DNA of 64,000 bases from Amycolatopsis orientalis DSM 43388 (GCF_000411975.1 NZ_ASXG01000046.1:1-64000), one strand, 5' to 3'. Positions 25,044 through 36,354 are shown, numbered from the stretch's first letter. Notes: generated from the letters alone by a model not told the origin. Program-made: numbers and translations.

Positions 25044-27602
25044 TCAGTCGCCGTTGTTGCGGCGCCGGTCCGCGGTCGCGCGGCCGTTGATCGGCTTCGG
25101 CTCGTCGTTCGGGCCGAGGCGCTTCACCAGCGCGGCCGCGCTCGCGGTGCCTGCCTGGTGTTCGGCGAGAGCGCGCGCGAGCAAGTCCGCGAGACCGGCG
25201 TCCGGCGGCGGTTCGTCCTCCGCGATGGCTCGCGCGTAGCCTTCGGGGAACGGCTGCTCCGACGGCGTCCACGCGTCGATGTCCGACAGCGGGTCCAGCG
25301 CGGGCGGCATCCGCAACCGCGGCAGCCAGGGCTCTTCGACCGGCTCCGGTTCCTCCGGCCGCGGCGCGGGGGCCAGCTCGGGTTCGTCCTTCGCCGACGC
25401 CGTTTCCCGTTCCGCCGCAGCGGATTCGGAACGCCCGGCCTCGTCGGCCCGGCGCCGTCCGCCGCCTCCGCCGGTCGCGGTGATGCCCAGCCGGTCCAGC
25501 ACGGACTTCGCGGCGACCGAGCCGTGTTCGGCGTCGTGCCGGGTCTTGCGTCCGCGCGCGTCGCGGCGGGCCGCCTCCTCCCGCGCCCACTCGGCGCTTT
25601 CCCACAACGGCGCCGCGGCCTCGTCCGCGGGAGCCGGGGCGAGCGGCAACTCGGGCAGGATGTCCGACAGATCCGGCATCCGCAGCGAGAACCGCGGGGC
25701 CTCCTCGGCCGGAGCTTCTTCCTTGGCTTCCTGGGCGCGACGGGGCACCTCGTCCGCCGCCCGCGTCTCCTCGGCTGCTTTCTCTTCCCGGCCGGCCGCC
25801 GACGGCTGCCCCGGCCAGCGAGCCGACGTGTCCGATGCCTTCTCCGCCTGACGGCTCGGCGCGGTCTCCGCGACGGGATCCGCCGTGTTCTTCGCCGTGC
25901 CCGCCCGCCGGGCCGACACGTCCTCCGGGGCCGCACGTCGCGCTCCCGTGCTTTCGGCGACCTGAGCCGCCTCCGGCTGCCGAGCCGACGCGCTCTCCGC
26001 GACCGGGGCCGGACGATCCGGCTCAGCCCGCGCAGCCTCCGCGGCCGCCCGTTTCCGGGGAGCTGGCGCTTCGGCGCTCTTGCGCGCGAACGGCCGCGCC
26101 CATCCCGGCAGCACCGGCGCCTTGCGGTCCTCCGCCCGCCGCCGTCCGCCGGTCCGCGGAGCCTCCTCGGCCGCCTCCTGGATCGCCGGAAGCACCGAGG
26201 TCTGCTCGACCTCCGTCTCCGCCGCGGCCCGGCGGAACGACCACGCCGGCTTCTTGTCCGCCGCCTCGGCCCAGGCCGAAGCCGAAACCGGCGCCGCGGG
26301 CACCTCGACCCGCGCCGGAACGGACGGCAGCGGAGCCGCGACCGGGTCCGGCCGCTCGGCGGGCACGTCGCGGATCGCCGGCATGACCGAGGTCTCCTCG
26401 GCCGCGACCCGCGGCTCGACCTCCATCGACACCGGGCGTCCGTCGCGCGGGGCGGACGCGGCGAGGACGTCGTCGAGGTCCATCGACGCGACCGAATCGC
26501 CGCCCAGCTCGCCCGCGATCAGCCCGCAGGCCTGGCGCCGGGCCCGCGCGTGCACGTGTTCGGCGGCCCGCGCCCGGTGCAGGCAGCCGATGGCCTCTTC
26601 CGCGCTGCCGAACCGCTCCTCGATCTGCGCCAGCTCCAGCCACAACCGCGCGGTGACCGAGGCGAGCCCGTGCCGGTCGGTGGCCGCGACGGCCTCCCGC
26701 ACCAGCTCGGCGGCGGCGTCCCCGGCCCCGGCCGGCAAGTGAATGCGCGTCGCGACCGCCAGCCGCAGCCACGCCGCGGGCGCGATTCCCGCGGCCCGCA
26801 CCGGTTCCCGCAGCATCGGTTCGGCGATGTCGTGAGCCATGTCCGCGTCGCCGCGGTCGAGCAGCGTGCTCACCAGCTGCAGCACGAGCCGGATCCGGAC
26901 GAGACCGCCGTCGTCGCCGGGACGGTCCATCTTCTCCAGGAACCCGAGCCCGGTCCGCGCGGCGTCCGCGGCCGCGGTGAGGTCGCCGTGCCGACGCCGG
27001 TGCGCCGCAGTTCCGTTGCGCAGCAACGCCCGCATCAGCAGCCGGTCGTCCGCGTCGAGCGAATCGTCGGCCACCAGCAGCCGGTCCGCCCCGACGAGCA
27101 CCCGGTCGAGCTCCGCCTTCCGGCCGAACGGGGCGAGGCATCCGACGAGGTGGCACAACGCCTCCGCGCGCAGCGACGGCGGCACGTCCTCGGACAGCAC
27201 CGGCCGCAGCGCGGCCAGCCCCATCAGCGGAACGCCGAGGCTGCGCGCGCAAATCGCGAGGTCGACGCGCAGCCGCGCCGCCGTGGTCGCGTATCCGGCG
27301 TGTTCGGCCGCGCGCAACGCCGCGACCGCGCGGCCGACCGTCGAGGTCCGCGCGCCGGTGCGCACGCGCGCGGACACCACGAGCGCTTCGGCCCGGATCC
27401 AGTGCCCGTCCGCGCCCGCCGCCTCCGCGAGCGCGGCCGAGCGTTCGCCGAGGACCAGCGACAGCTCGGGCGCCCGGAAGCGCAGCGATTCCGCCCGGTC
27501 GATGAGCCGGCCGAGGTCGGCGAGGGTCCCGCCACTGGCAACGGCGGGCCGCCCGTCCGCGGTCGCGGACGGGCTGGGCCGGTTGTGCCTGCTGCTTTCC
27601 AC
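25044..27602 (-). CDS. TPR-like protein with long disordered C-terminal half
   Basis: The 852-residue protein has two parts. Residues about 20-370 are alpha-helical and repeat-like (RAEALVVSARVRTG, LVSTLLDRGDADMAHDIAEP, LWLELAQIEERFGSAEEAIGCLHRARAAEH), consistent with tetratricopeptide-type repeats. Residues about 390-800 are rich in Ala, Glu, Pro and Arg with no regular structure, ending in a short conserved helix (GLADLLARALAEHQAGTASAAALVKRLG). A scaffold or signalling role is plausible but not shown. It lies 19 bases downstream of ettA, the same arrangement expected for an operon. Confidence 0.75.
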   Translation of the reverse strand: MESSRHNRPSPSATADGRPAVASGGTLADLGRLIDRAESLRFRAPELSLVLGERSAALAEAAGADGHWIRAEALVVSARVRTGARTSTVGRAVAALRAAEHAGYATTAARLRVDLAICARSLGVPLMGLAALRPVLSEDVPPSLRAEALCHLVGCLAPFGRKAELDRVLVGADRLLVADDSLDADDRLLMRALLRNGTAAHRRRHGDLTAAADAARTGLGFLEKMDRPGDDGGLVRIRLVLQLVSTLLDRGDADMAHDIAEPMLREPVRAAGIAPAAWLRLAVATRIHLPAGAGDAAAELVREAVAATDRHGLASVTARLWLELAQIEERFGSAEEAIGCLHRARAAEHVHARARRQACGLIAGELGGDSVASMDLDDVLAASAPRDGRPVSMEVEPRVAAEETSVMPAIRDVPAERPDPVAAPLPSVPARVEVPAAPVSASAWAEAADKKPAWSFRRAAAETEVEQTSVLPAIQEAAEEAPRTGGRRRAEDRKAPVLPGWARPFARKSAEAPAPRKRAAAEAARAEPDRPAPVAESASARQPEAAQVAESTGARRAAPEDVSARRAGTAKNTADPVAETAPSRQAEKASDTSARWPGQPSAAGREEKAAEETRAADEVPRRAQEAKEEAPAEEAPRFSLRMPDLSDILPELPLAPAPADEAAAPLWESAEWAREEAARRDARGRKTRHDAEHGSVAAKSVLDRLGITATGGGGGRRRADEAGRSESAAAERETASAKDEPELAPAPRPEEPEPVEEPWLPRLRMPPALDPLSDIDAWTPSEQPFPEGYARAIAEDEPPPDAGLADLLARALAEHQAGTASAAALVKRLGPNDEPKPINGRATADRRRNNGD

Positions 27603-27621
27603 TCGGGACCCCCCGCGCCGG

Positions 27622-29298
<1,677 letters not shown>

Positions 29299-29400
29299 GA
29301 CAGCGATCGTAGAGTGGCTCCTCCGGCGGCCTGACGGCGGTCACCACCGCACTACCCAGGGTCAAGTCGAGGTCACGCGGACGACATCGTTTCCGGCGCG

Positions 29401-31419
29401 CTATTCCGCCCGTTTGCCCTCGGCGAGGTTCTTCAGCATCGCGTTGTAGGCGGCGAGTTCCTCGCCCCCGGTGCTCTCCTCGCGCCGGTCCCGCCGCTTC
29501 GCCTCGCGCTCGTCCTGGCGGGCCCACTGCACGAGCAGCGCGATCAGCACGAGCAGCACCGGCACCTCGCCCGAGGCCCACGCGATGCCGCCGCCGAGCC
29601 GCTGGTCGGTCAGCAGGTCGCCGACCCACGGCAGCTTCAGCGACGTGTAGAACTCGCGGCCGATGACGGTCTGCATGTTCATCAGGATCACGCCGAAGAA
29701 CGCGTGGAACGGCATGGCCCCGAACATCATCCCGAGCTTGCCGACCGGCGGCAGCCGCCGCGGCGCGGGGTCGACGCCGATCACCGGCCAGTAGAAGACG
29801 TAGCCGACGAGCAGGAAGTGCGCGTTCATCGCCAGGTGCGCCCAGTGGTAGTTGAGCGCGTTGTCGAACAGGCCGGAGAAGTACAGCGCGTAGAACGATC
29901 CGACGAACAGCAGCAGCGCGACGATCGGGTTCGTCAGGAACCGCGACACCGGCGAGTGCACGGCCGCCAGCAGCCATTCGCGCGGTCCCGGAGGCGCTTC
30001 GCGGCCGGCGGGCGGGAGCGCGCGCAGGGCGAGCGTGACCGGGCCGCCGAGCACCAGCAGGACCGGCGCGACCATGGACAGGAGCATGTGGTTGCCCATG
30101 TGCACGCTGAACATCGCGGGCGCGTACCGGCCGATGCCCGACGACGTGGCCAGCAGGATCACCAGGCAGCCGGCCAGCCACGACACGGTCCGGCCGACCG
30201 GCCACGCGTCGCCGCGCTTGCGCAGCCGGCGCACGCCGAGCAGGTACAGGCCGGCGAGAACGATCGCGAGCGTGCCGTAGATCAGGTCGAAACGCCAGTC
30301 GGTGAGCAGCCGCCAGAACGTCGGCGGGCCCTGCAGGTCGTAGCCGATGAGGAGTTCGACGGTGCCCGGCTGGGTGACCGCGTCCGCCGGCGGCGGCGTG
30401 CGGGCGAGGCCGGACGCGATGCCGATGGTGACGAACATGATCAGCACTTCGACGGCGGCGAGCCGAAGCAGCTGGCCGCCGCCCTTGCCGTCCACGAGGT
30501 TCGCGACGCCGCGGCTGCGCTGCTGCTGGCCGAAGACGCCGAGCAGCAGCAGCGCGACGATCTTGGCGACGACGAGCAGGCCGTAGTCGGTGGTGAAGAG
30601 GTCGCCGAGGTTGATCCGGACGAGCGCGTTGACGACGCCGGACACCGCCATCACGACCCAGCAGACCAGGGCGAGCTTGGAAAACCGCTGCGCGGCGAGG
30701 CTCAGGTGCTTGCCGCGCCGCCAGCCGAGCGCGAGCACGGCCAGCAGGCCGCCGACCCACAGCGCGGCCGCGACGAGGTGGTAGAGCAGGCTGTTGGTGG
30801 CCAGGTCGTGCGAACCGCCGCTGGCCGAGTGCCCGGTGACCGCGACCGGGACGAGCCCGGCGACGGACAGGAAGAACAGCACCGCCGTCCAGCCCCAGCT
30901 GAGCACCAGGCGGCAGCCGAGGGCGAGCAGGAGCGCGACCAGCGCCGTCCACAGCCACGCCTTGGGCTGTTCGATCGCGCCGACGAGGCTGAGCAGGGTG
31001 TCCGGGGAAAGGACGTCGCCGAACGGCTTGCCCGCGCTGTCCGCGGCGGTGAACGCGACGGACAGGATCGAGGCGGCGAACCACGCCCACGCGGCGATCC
31101 CGGCGGTGCGGACCGCGGCGTACCCCTCGGGCGCGAGCGTGCCGGATTTCTGCGGCGGCACGAGGAAAGCGGCCAGCAGCAAGGCGCCGACGCACACGAC
31201 CGACGCGGCCTCGGCGAGCACGCGGACCACCGTGACGCCGTACCGCGTGACGAGCCCGGGGTCCGGCAGACCGGCGATGACGTAACCCGCGCCGCCGGTG
31301 AGCGCGACGAGCCCGACCGCGACGACCGCGCCGAGCACGACCCCGACCGAAAGCAGCGGGAGCACGCTCGTCTTGCGGCCGCGGTTCGGGGCGGGTTTTG
31401 TCACAGGTTCCGAGCTCAC
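29401..31419 (-). CDS. CopD/CtaG-like copper and cytochrome oxidase assembly membrane protein
   Basis: The 672-residue protein is almost entirely transmembrane. The N-terminal half resembles CopD (LLYHLVAAALWVGGLLAVLALGWRRG, with conserved His/Trp), and the C-terminal half resembles the CtaG-type caa3 assembly protein (FSVHMGNHMLLSMVAPVLLVLGGPVTLALRALPP; HWAHLAMNAHFLLVGYVFYWPVIGVDPAPRRLP). Such fusions are common in actinobacteria and are thought to deliver copper to cytochrome c oxidase. The last 50 residues are charged and cytoplasmic. Confidence 0.9.
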   Translation of the reverse strand: MSSEPVTKPAPNRGRKTSVLPLLSVGVVLGAVVAVGLVALTGGAGYVIAGLPDPGLVTRYGVTVVRVLAEAASVVCVGALLLAAFLVPPQKSGTLAPEGYAAVRTAGIAAWAWFAASILSVAFTAADSAGKPFGDVLSPDTLLSLVGAIEQPKAWLWTALVALLLALGCRLVLSWGWTAVLFFLSVAGLVPVAVTGHSASGGSHDLATNSLLYHLVAAALWVGGLLAVLALGWRRGKHLSLAAQRFSKLALVCWVVMAVSGVVNALVRINLGDLFTTDYGLLVVAKIVALLLLGVFGQQQRSRGVANLVDGKGGGQLLRLAAVEVLIMFVTIGIASGLARTPPPADAVTQPGTVELLIGYDLQGPPTFWRLLTDWRFDLIYGTLAIVLAGLYLLGVRRLRKRGDAWPVGRTVSWLAGCLVILLATSSGIGRYAPAMFSVHMGNHMLLSMVAPVLLVLGGPVTLALRALPPAGREAPPGPREWLLAAVHSPVSRFLTNPIVALLLFVGSFYALYFSGLFDNALNYHWAHLAMNAHFLLVGYVFYWPVIGVDPAPRRLPPVGKLGMMFGAMPFHAFFGVILMNMQTVIGREFYTSLKLPWVGDLLTDQRLGGGIAWASGEVPVLLVLIALLVQWARQDEREAKRRDRREESTGGEELAAYNAMLKNLAEGKRAE

Positions 31420-31565
31420 AGTACGAGACTAGGCCGGTCTCGCGCGCTGGGGCACAGCGGGCGGGCCGCTAGCCGGGTTTCGCTCGCTTGCGGTGTTTGT
31501 GCTGGTCGAACCGGGTCTCCGGGCGGAATCCGGGGCACGGCAAGGCTTTCCTCTATGCTCCGCCG

Positions 31566-32609
31566 ATGACCAGCAGCCGTCGCCGCCGCCCGACGCTGGA
31601 CGACGTCGCGGAGGCGGTCGGGGTGTCGCGCGCCACTGTGTCGAACGCCTACAACCGGCCTGACCAGCTGTCGGCGCGGTTGCGGGAGGAGATTCTGCGC
31701 GCGGCGAGTGAACTCGGTTACCCCGGCCCGAACCCGACCGCCCGCAGCCTCGCCACGAGCCGCACCGGCGCGATCGCTTTCCTGCTCGATTCGTCGCTGT
31801 CGGCGGCGTTCTCCGACCCGGCGCTGTCGATCACGCTGGACGCGCTCGCGAAAACCGTGGAACCCACCGGCAACGCGCTGCTGCTGTTGCCCGGCCGCGA
31901 AGCCGAGGAAGGCCCGCCGGCAGCGCGAGTCCTGGCCGCGCAAGCGGATATCGCCGTGGCGTACTCCCTCGCCGACGGCACGCCCGCGCTGGAAGCCGTG
32001 CGGACCCGGGGGTTGCCCCTGGTGGTCATCGACCAACCCCCGCTCCCGGAAACGGCCCGCGTTGGCTGCGACGACCGCGGCGGCGCTTCATTGGCCGCCC
32101 GTCATTTGGTGGAGCTAGGCCATCGGCGCTTCGGAATCCTGGCCGCCCCCCGTCTTTCCGGCACTTTCTCCAGCGCCTTCCACGGCACCCGCGAACGCCT
32201 CGCCGGATACCTGGACACGCTGGCCGCCGCCGGGATCAGCGACATCACCATCACCGAAGCCCCGTGGCTCTCCGCCTCGACCGCCCGCGCCGCCGCGACG
32301 GACCTGCTCACCGCCTCGGTGCGCCCGACGGCGCTGTTGTGCATGTCCGACCAGCTGGCCTTCGCCGCGATCGCCGCCGCCCACCGGCTGGGCCTGCGCG
32401 TGCCCGGCGACGTCTCGATCGTGGGCTTCGACGACACCCCGCAGGCCGCGTGGTCTGAACCACCCCTCACGACCGTGCGCCAGGACCTGGCAGGCAAGGG
32501 CCGCGTCGCCGGCGAACTGGTGATGGACCTGCTGGCCGGCGAGCCGGCCCCGCCCCCGGTGGAACTCCCGGTGTCGCTGGCCGTCCGGGAAAGCACGGCG
32601 GCGATTTAG
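31566..32609 (+). CDS. LacI-family transcriptional regulator
   Basis: The 347-residue protein has a typical LacI N-terminus, RPTLDDVAEAVGVSRATVSNAYNRPDQLS, as the helix-turn-helix plus hinge helix (PNPTARSLATSRTGAIAFLLDSS), then a periplasmic-binding-like effector domain with PTALLCMSDQLAFAAIAAAHRLGLRVPGDVSIVGFDDTPQAAWSEPPLTTV near its end. No sugar operon is adjacent, so its targets are unknown. ATG 31566 is chosen from family alignment over a longer frame. Confidence 0.92.
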   Translation: MTSSRRRRPTLDDVAEAVGVSRATVSNAYNRPDQLSARLREEILRAASELGYPGPNPTARSLATSRTGAIAFLLDSSLSAAFSDPALSITLDALAKTVEPTGNALLLLPGREAEEGPPAARVLAAQADIAVAYSLADGTPALEAVRTRGLPLVVIDQPPLPETARVGCDDRGGASLAARHLVELGHRRFGILAAPRLSGTFSSAFHGTRERLAGYLDTLAAAGISDITITEAPWLSASTARAAATDLLTASVRPTALLCMSDQLAFAAIAAAHRLGLRVPGDVSIVGFDDTPQAAWSEPPLTTVRQDLAGKGRVAGELVMDLLAGEPAPPPVELPVSLAVRESTAAI

Positions 32610-32795
32610 CAAGACCGTTCGCCGATCTGTGGACAACCAGGTCTCTTCCGGGTGAAGGGAAACTACTTGTCCACAGACGTAGGAATGCGGGCAGACAAAT
32701 CGCCCGGAACCCGCCAAGGTGGAGACACACCCGGTTTCCCGGGATTCCGCCGGCCGCTTCGCCGGCGCCGCTTCGATTGAGGGGGAGTTCCCACG

Positions 32796-33215
32796 ATGTT
32801 CCGCCGCCTGCTGCCGTCCCTTCCGTTCCCCGGCCGCCGTTCCCGGCCCGCCGCCCTGCCCGCCGTGCTGCTGCTGGTCACCGCGGGTCTCCTCACCAGC
32901 TCCGGTCTGGCCCAAGCCGCGCCGGCCGCGGACCCCGGCCCCGCCTGCGACGCCGGCGAGTTCTGCCTGTGGGACACCGAAACGTATTCCGGCAATGTCC
33001 AGAGTTATGACCTGCGCACGGCAAATCCGGGTGATTGCATTCCCCTGCCCGAGGGATTCCAAGGCCATTCCTTCGTCAACCGGATGACCCGCGACGTCAC
33101 GATCTACCAAGGAGCGGACTGTTCCACGGAGGGCGATTTCATCACCTACCCGGGCGGTGGCACGTACGTGCCGCAGTCGCCGTTCGCGGTGCGTGCCCTG
33201 AAGGTGTGGGAATAG
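32796..33215 (+). CDS. Secreted peptidase inhibitor family I36-like protein
   Basis: The 139-residue product has a Sec signal peptide (basic start MFRRLLPSLPFPGRRSRP, hydrophobic LPAVLLLVTAGLLTSSG, cleavage near AQA-AP). The mature part has the I36/beta-gamma-crystallin-like pattern CDAGEFCLWDTETYSGNVQSYDL with paired Cys and Gly-Tyr-Ser turns, and ends VRALKVWE. Streptomyces members inhibit metallopeptidases; function here is inferred. GGGGGAG precedes the ATG. Confidence 0.85.
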   Translation: MFRRLLPSLPFPGRRSRPAALPAVLLLVTAGLLTSSGLAQAAPAADPGPACDAGEFCLWDTETYSGNVQSYDLRTANPGDCIPLPEGFQGHSFVNRMTRDVTIYQGADCSTEGDFITYPGGGTYVPQSPFAVRALKVWE

Positions 33216-33450
33216 CCCCGCCCCAGAGCCGGGCCAGGCGAACGGGGCAGCTCCAGGCCGAGTCGACTCGCCGCCCCAGTGCGCCGGCCCGGGGCCGCAC
33301 CCCCGAGCGGCCCCCAGGCCCGTGGGCGCGCAGCCCGGAACCCCCGCGCCCACGGGCCCCTGGTCCCTCGCCCTCCCGCTCCCGGCCCCCGACCCGGGAG
33401 CGGGAGGCGAGGCTCCGGGTCGCTGCGACGTCGGGAGACACCTCCTGACG

Positions 33451-33600
33451 TCAGCTCCGTCGGAGGGCCGCCCTTCCGGTTCAGCTCCGTCGGAGGCACG
33501 CCCTGCCAGTTCAGCTCCGTCGGAGGCCCGCCCTGCCGATTCAGCTCCGCCGGAGGCCCGCCCTGCCAGTTCAGCTCCGCCGGAGGCACGCCCTGCCGAT
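33451..33600. repeat. 30-bp tandem repeat, five copies
   Basis: Five contiguous 30-base units each begin TCAGCTCCGYCGGAGG and differ at a few positions (GGCACG/GGCCCG; GCCAGT/GCCGAT). There are no spacers. Translated in one + frame it gives the decapeptide APSEARPA-S/D-S, but no gene there is supported. Confidence 0.9.
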
Positions 33601-33676
33601 TCCTGCCGTACGACCGCTGCACGCTCCGCGCGCGAGACGTCCACTGCTCGACCTGCCCACACCGCCACCCCGCCCA

Positions 33677-33786
33677 GTCGCCCGGACCAGACCGCCTTAT
33701 CGCTTGCCCAGACCACGCCGCCACCCGATGAGTCGCCCGGGCCAGACCGGGGCCTCGTCGCTTGCCCAGACCGCACCGCCCGCCTT
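33677..33786. repeat. 55-bp direct repeat, two copies
   Basis: Units starting GTCGCCCGG at 33677 and 33732 share most of their bases including TCGCTTGCCCAGACC. They lie between the 30-bp array and the tRNA gene. Confidence 0.6.
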
Positions 33787-34214
33787 CCCTCCTGGACGTG
33801 CGCCAGACCACGCCGTCCGCCTCAGGGCCCCGGCCACACCATCCGGTGCCACCGACCGGGTGCGCCGACGCCTCGACGTCTCACGACCTGGCCGCAACCG
33901 CCGAATCGCCCAATCGCCCTGTCCCAGCCCAGACGTCCTACATCACAAGATCGCCACATTCTGTTCCCCGTCCCGTCCGCTCCCCCACCAGGAGTTTCAG
34001 GTGTCCAACCTGCACAAACCGCCACCGGCCCACCGCACCGGGCAGCTCCCCCGCGCGGTGCGTACCGGAACCGTCGCGCGCTGTGGCATTCCTCCCCCGG
34101 ATACCCCCAAATCCGACGAACGGAAGCTGAAACGATTCGACGGTGTCGAACGATCGAGAGATTGGCGATGACTAAGCTGCTCATGCTGGAGGTCAGCAGC
34201 TGTCAGCCACCCGG

Positions 34215-34291
34215 GCCCTCGTAGCTCAGCTGGATAGAGCAAGAGCCTTCTAATCTCTAGGTCGCAGGTTCGAGTCCTGCCGGGGGCACCA
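34215..34291 (+). tRNA. tRNA-Arg (TCT)
   Basis: A complete cloverleaf is visible: acceptor GCCCTCG pairing with CGGGGGC, D-arm GCTC/GAGC, anticodon loop CTTCTAA with anticodon TCT, and T-arm GCAGG-TTCGAGT-CCTGC. The discriminator is A, and CCA is encoded (34289-34291). It reads AGA codons. The bottom anticodon-stem pair is C-T by eye, which is a small irregularity. Confidence 0.95.
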
Positions 34292-34297
34292 CCAGGG

Positions 34298-34330
34298 GAA
34301 ACGCTGTGCGAGTCACCAGCACAGCGTTTC
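34298..34330 (+). terminator. Terminator of the tRNA-Arg gene
   Basis: A 12-bp stem, GAAACGCTGTGC with GCACAGCGTTTC, and a 9-base loop start seven bases after the CCA end. Confidence 0.75.
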
Positions 34331-34331
34331 T

Positions 34332-35900
34332 CCAGCGAGAGATTTCGCCTCCCCGGCAGCGGGACGCTTCCAGCCCGAACCGGCTCGCGCGCAGGCCGCC
34401 ATCCCAGCGACAAGTCCTTCACGGCCCGCCACCTCTCTCCCCCGACCGGGCCGAAACACACCTGTGATCTTCCCTGCCTTCGGGACACCCATGACCCACC
34501 ACAAGCGCCAGCCCAGCAGACGGGCGCAGAACAGCGCCGCCCGAGCCGTCTTCGACGAAGCCCGCCGCGCCGGACTCGTCCAACGGCACCTCCGCAAACT
34601 CCACCACCTCGCCCGGAGCCAAGGTTCGCCGTCAGCACACACCCCACAATCAACCGCAAGCCCGCCCGCCTCCGCGCCAACGCCCTCCGCTCGCCAGCCG
34701 ACCCGAGCACACCCGCGAAGCCACCCACCCGCGCAACAACTCACCCTCGACATCAACATCGCCCACCGGCCCCTCACCCCGCCACGCCGTCCGTCCACAG
34801 AGGCCGGGGCCCCGCACGAAGCCGCCTAGCCAACCAAGCCCACCCCTGAAAGTCGGCAGCGGACAGCTGCCGCACTGCAGGGTCTCGAGGTCGGAGCAGG
34901 TCTCTCGGCGGCTCCGGCCGCGCACTCAACCAGATCTCGGCATCCGACCAGCTTCAGCAAAATCGGGCCGACGGCGTATCGGCCTTAGTCGATCCGAGCG
35001 ACGGGCGCAGAGCACATCGGACTGTGTCACGCGCAGGACACATGCCACTCTGCACCCGTCCCGGGAGCTGAAGGTCTGCATTGCCCAGCGCGGACGAGCT
35101 GACCGCGCGATACGTTCCAGTCGTGCACGCCCGCGCAAGGCCGGATCACCGAAAGGCGTTGACGGAAAACAGGAAGCAGACGGAGCTAGCGCGCTGCCCG
35201 GACGGACGCTGCGCTGAGCTTGGGCACGGCAGAAGGGGCAGCGACCGCAGCGCAGGCCGCTGCCGACGATGCACGCAAAGCGAACGCACTCTTCCAGCAG
35301 CAACATGTCCGCGAAAGACGCCCAGCAGGCGGCAGCTTCCGTTCCCACGCCCGAAAGCTCGGCAGCACACTCACCGGCTCCGGCGGATACGCCGTCATGG
35401 CCATGCACGACGCGAACAAACCCTTCTGCAACGTCGTTCTGGAGGACATTCGCCTGATGGACCAGCCGCTATAGGGCTGGCGGAAGCACCCGGATGTGCC
35501 AGCGGCGCCTCAGGTCTTCGACAAAGACGACGCCGGCGACAAGTGCGAATTCTTTTGTACAACTCCTCGCTGAAACCGGCTCGGCACAGTCGTTCAACGT
35601 AAGCAGGCCGAGACCCCTTCGTGGACGATCTCGCACGCGAACGATCAAAGGCGGAAGCGCAGCGCCCTCAACTTCCCGAAGCCAGCCGAGACGGGCTGCC
35701 CAGCGCCTTGCGCGCGGTGAGTCCTGCCTTTGCCGCGCTGAAGCGGTGCAATGCCGCGTCCGGGCGAGGGAGGTACTGGCAGTGCCCCCATCGCCAGTTC
35801 CTCCATCCCGGCTGTCGCACGAGGTTTCCTGGACCTCCGGCTCGCGGGAATCCCGGCGCTCGAACGCGGATCCCGTGCCAGATTCGACAGAAGGGTGACG
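34332..35900. other. Gene-poor, decayed-looking region after the tRNA
   Basis: No open frame here has a recognisable product. A possible fragment on + (ATG 34491, MTHHKRQPSRRAQNSAARA and a short helix) soon turns into Pro/Ser/Thr-rich sequence. Base composition is less biased than in the flanking genes. It may be the remnant of an inserted element next to the tRNA, but no integrase, transposase or repeated tRNA end is seen. Confidence 0.45.
35081..35573 (+). pseudogene. Possible frameshifted remnant gene
   Basis: Plausible peptide segments lie in successive different frames: MPSADELTARYVPVVHARA (35081), AATAAQAAADDARKANALFQQQ (about 35236), SAKDAQQAAASVPTPESSAA (about 35308) and PAAPQVFDKDDAGDKCEFF (about 35500) ending at a TGA near 35573. 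This pattern suggests one decayed reading frame with at least two frameshifts. The parent family is not recognised, so the call is weak. Confidence 0.22.
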
Positions 35901-36347
35901 ATGATGTCCGTTTCTGTGACCGCTGTTGCCGATTTCGAGTACGCAAGCTGGCTCGACCGCGCAGCGTTGCTGGAGTTCGTCCGGCCGCGGCACCGCGCGC
36001 TGCTGGCCACCACCCGTCCCGACGGCGGCGTCGAGTTCTCTCCGGCCCGGTTCGCGCTGGACCGGTGCGAGCGGATCGTGATCGCCACCGAGCGCGATCG
36101 GGTCCGGACCCGGAACGCACGGCGCGACCCGCAGGTGTCGGTCTGCGTGCTCTCCGACGACGAGGACGGGCCGTATGTGCAGATCGACGGGCTGGCCGAG
36201 GTGCTGGACCTCGCCGACGCGTTCGACCTCGTTCCCGGCGCGTTCCGACGGCCGGGAATCAACGGGGCGACGCTCGGGCCCGAGCATTCGCTGATCCGCA
36301 TCGACATCGAACGCTGGGACCCGATCAGCAGCGAGGCAGGGCGGTAG
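35901..36347 (+). CDS. PPOX-class F420-dependent protein
   Basis: The 148-residue protein is a split-barrel flavin/F420-binding protein: ALLEFVRPRHRALLATTRPDGGVEFSPARFALD is the opening two strands, then IVIATERDRVRTRNARRDPQVSVCVLSDDEDGPYVQIDGLAEVL. Related proteins (TIGR03618-like) reduce small substrates with F420H2. The ATG follows AAGGG by five bases. It converges on the MmyB-like regulator, seven bases apart. Confidence 0.85.
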   Translation: MMSVSVTAVADFEYASWLDRAALLEFVRPRHRALLATTRPDGGVEFSPARFALDRCERIVIATERDRVRTRNARRDPQVSVCVLSDDEDGPYVQIDGLAEVLDLADAFDLVPGAFRRPGINGATLGPEHSLIRIDIERWDPISSEAGR

Positions 36348-36354
36348 CGCGGTG

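Larger units (their letters stand above)
33216..34214. other. C-rich, repeat-containing, gene-poor stretch
   Basis: About 1 kb that is strongly C-rich on the + strand. Several long frames are open on both strands because of composition, but none has a ribosome site or recognisable sequence. It contains the 30-bp array at 33451 and the 55-bp pair at 33677. Confidence 0.55.

Noticed and set aside
33451..33600. 30-bp repeats as a CRISPR array
   Set aside because: The units are contiguous with no spacers, and no cas genes are present.
33322..34224. 300-codon + frame with decapeptide repeats, and the overlapping minus frame
   Set aside because: Both are Pro/Ser/Arg-rich products of skewed composition, with no ribosome site and no domain. 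Kept only as repeat DNA.
34215..34291. tRNA-Arg as a proven attachment site
   Set aside because: No repeated tRNA 3' end and no integrase could be found in the window; left as a low-interest possibility.
35081..35602. 173-codon + frame as an intact gene
   Set aside because: The product becomes Arg-rich and featureless after about 40 residues and better segments lie in other frames, so it is listed only as a weak pseudogene.
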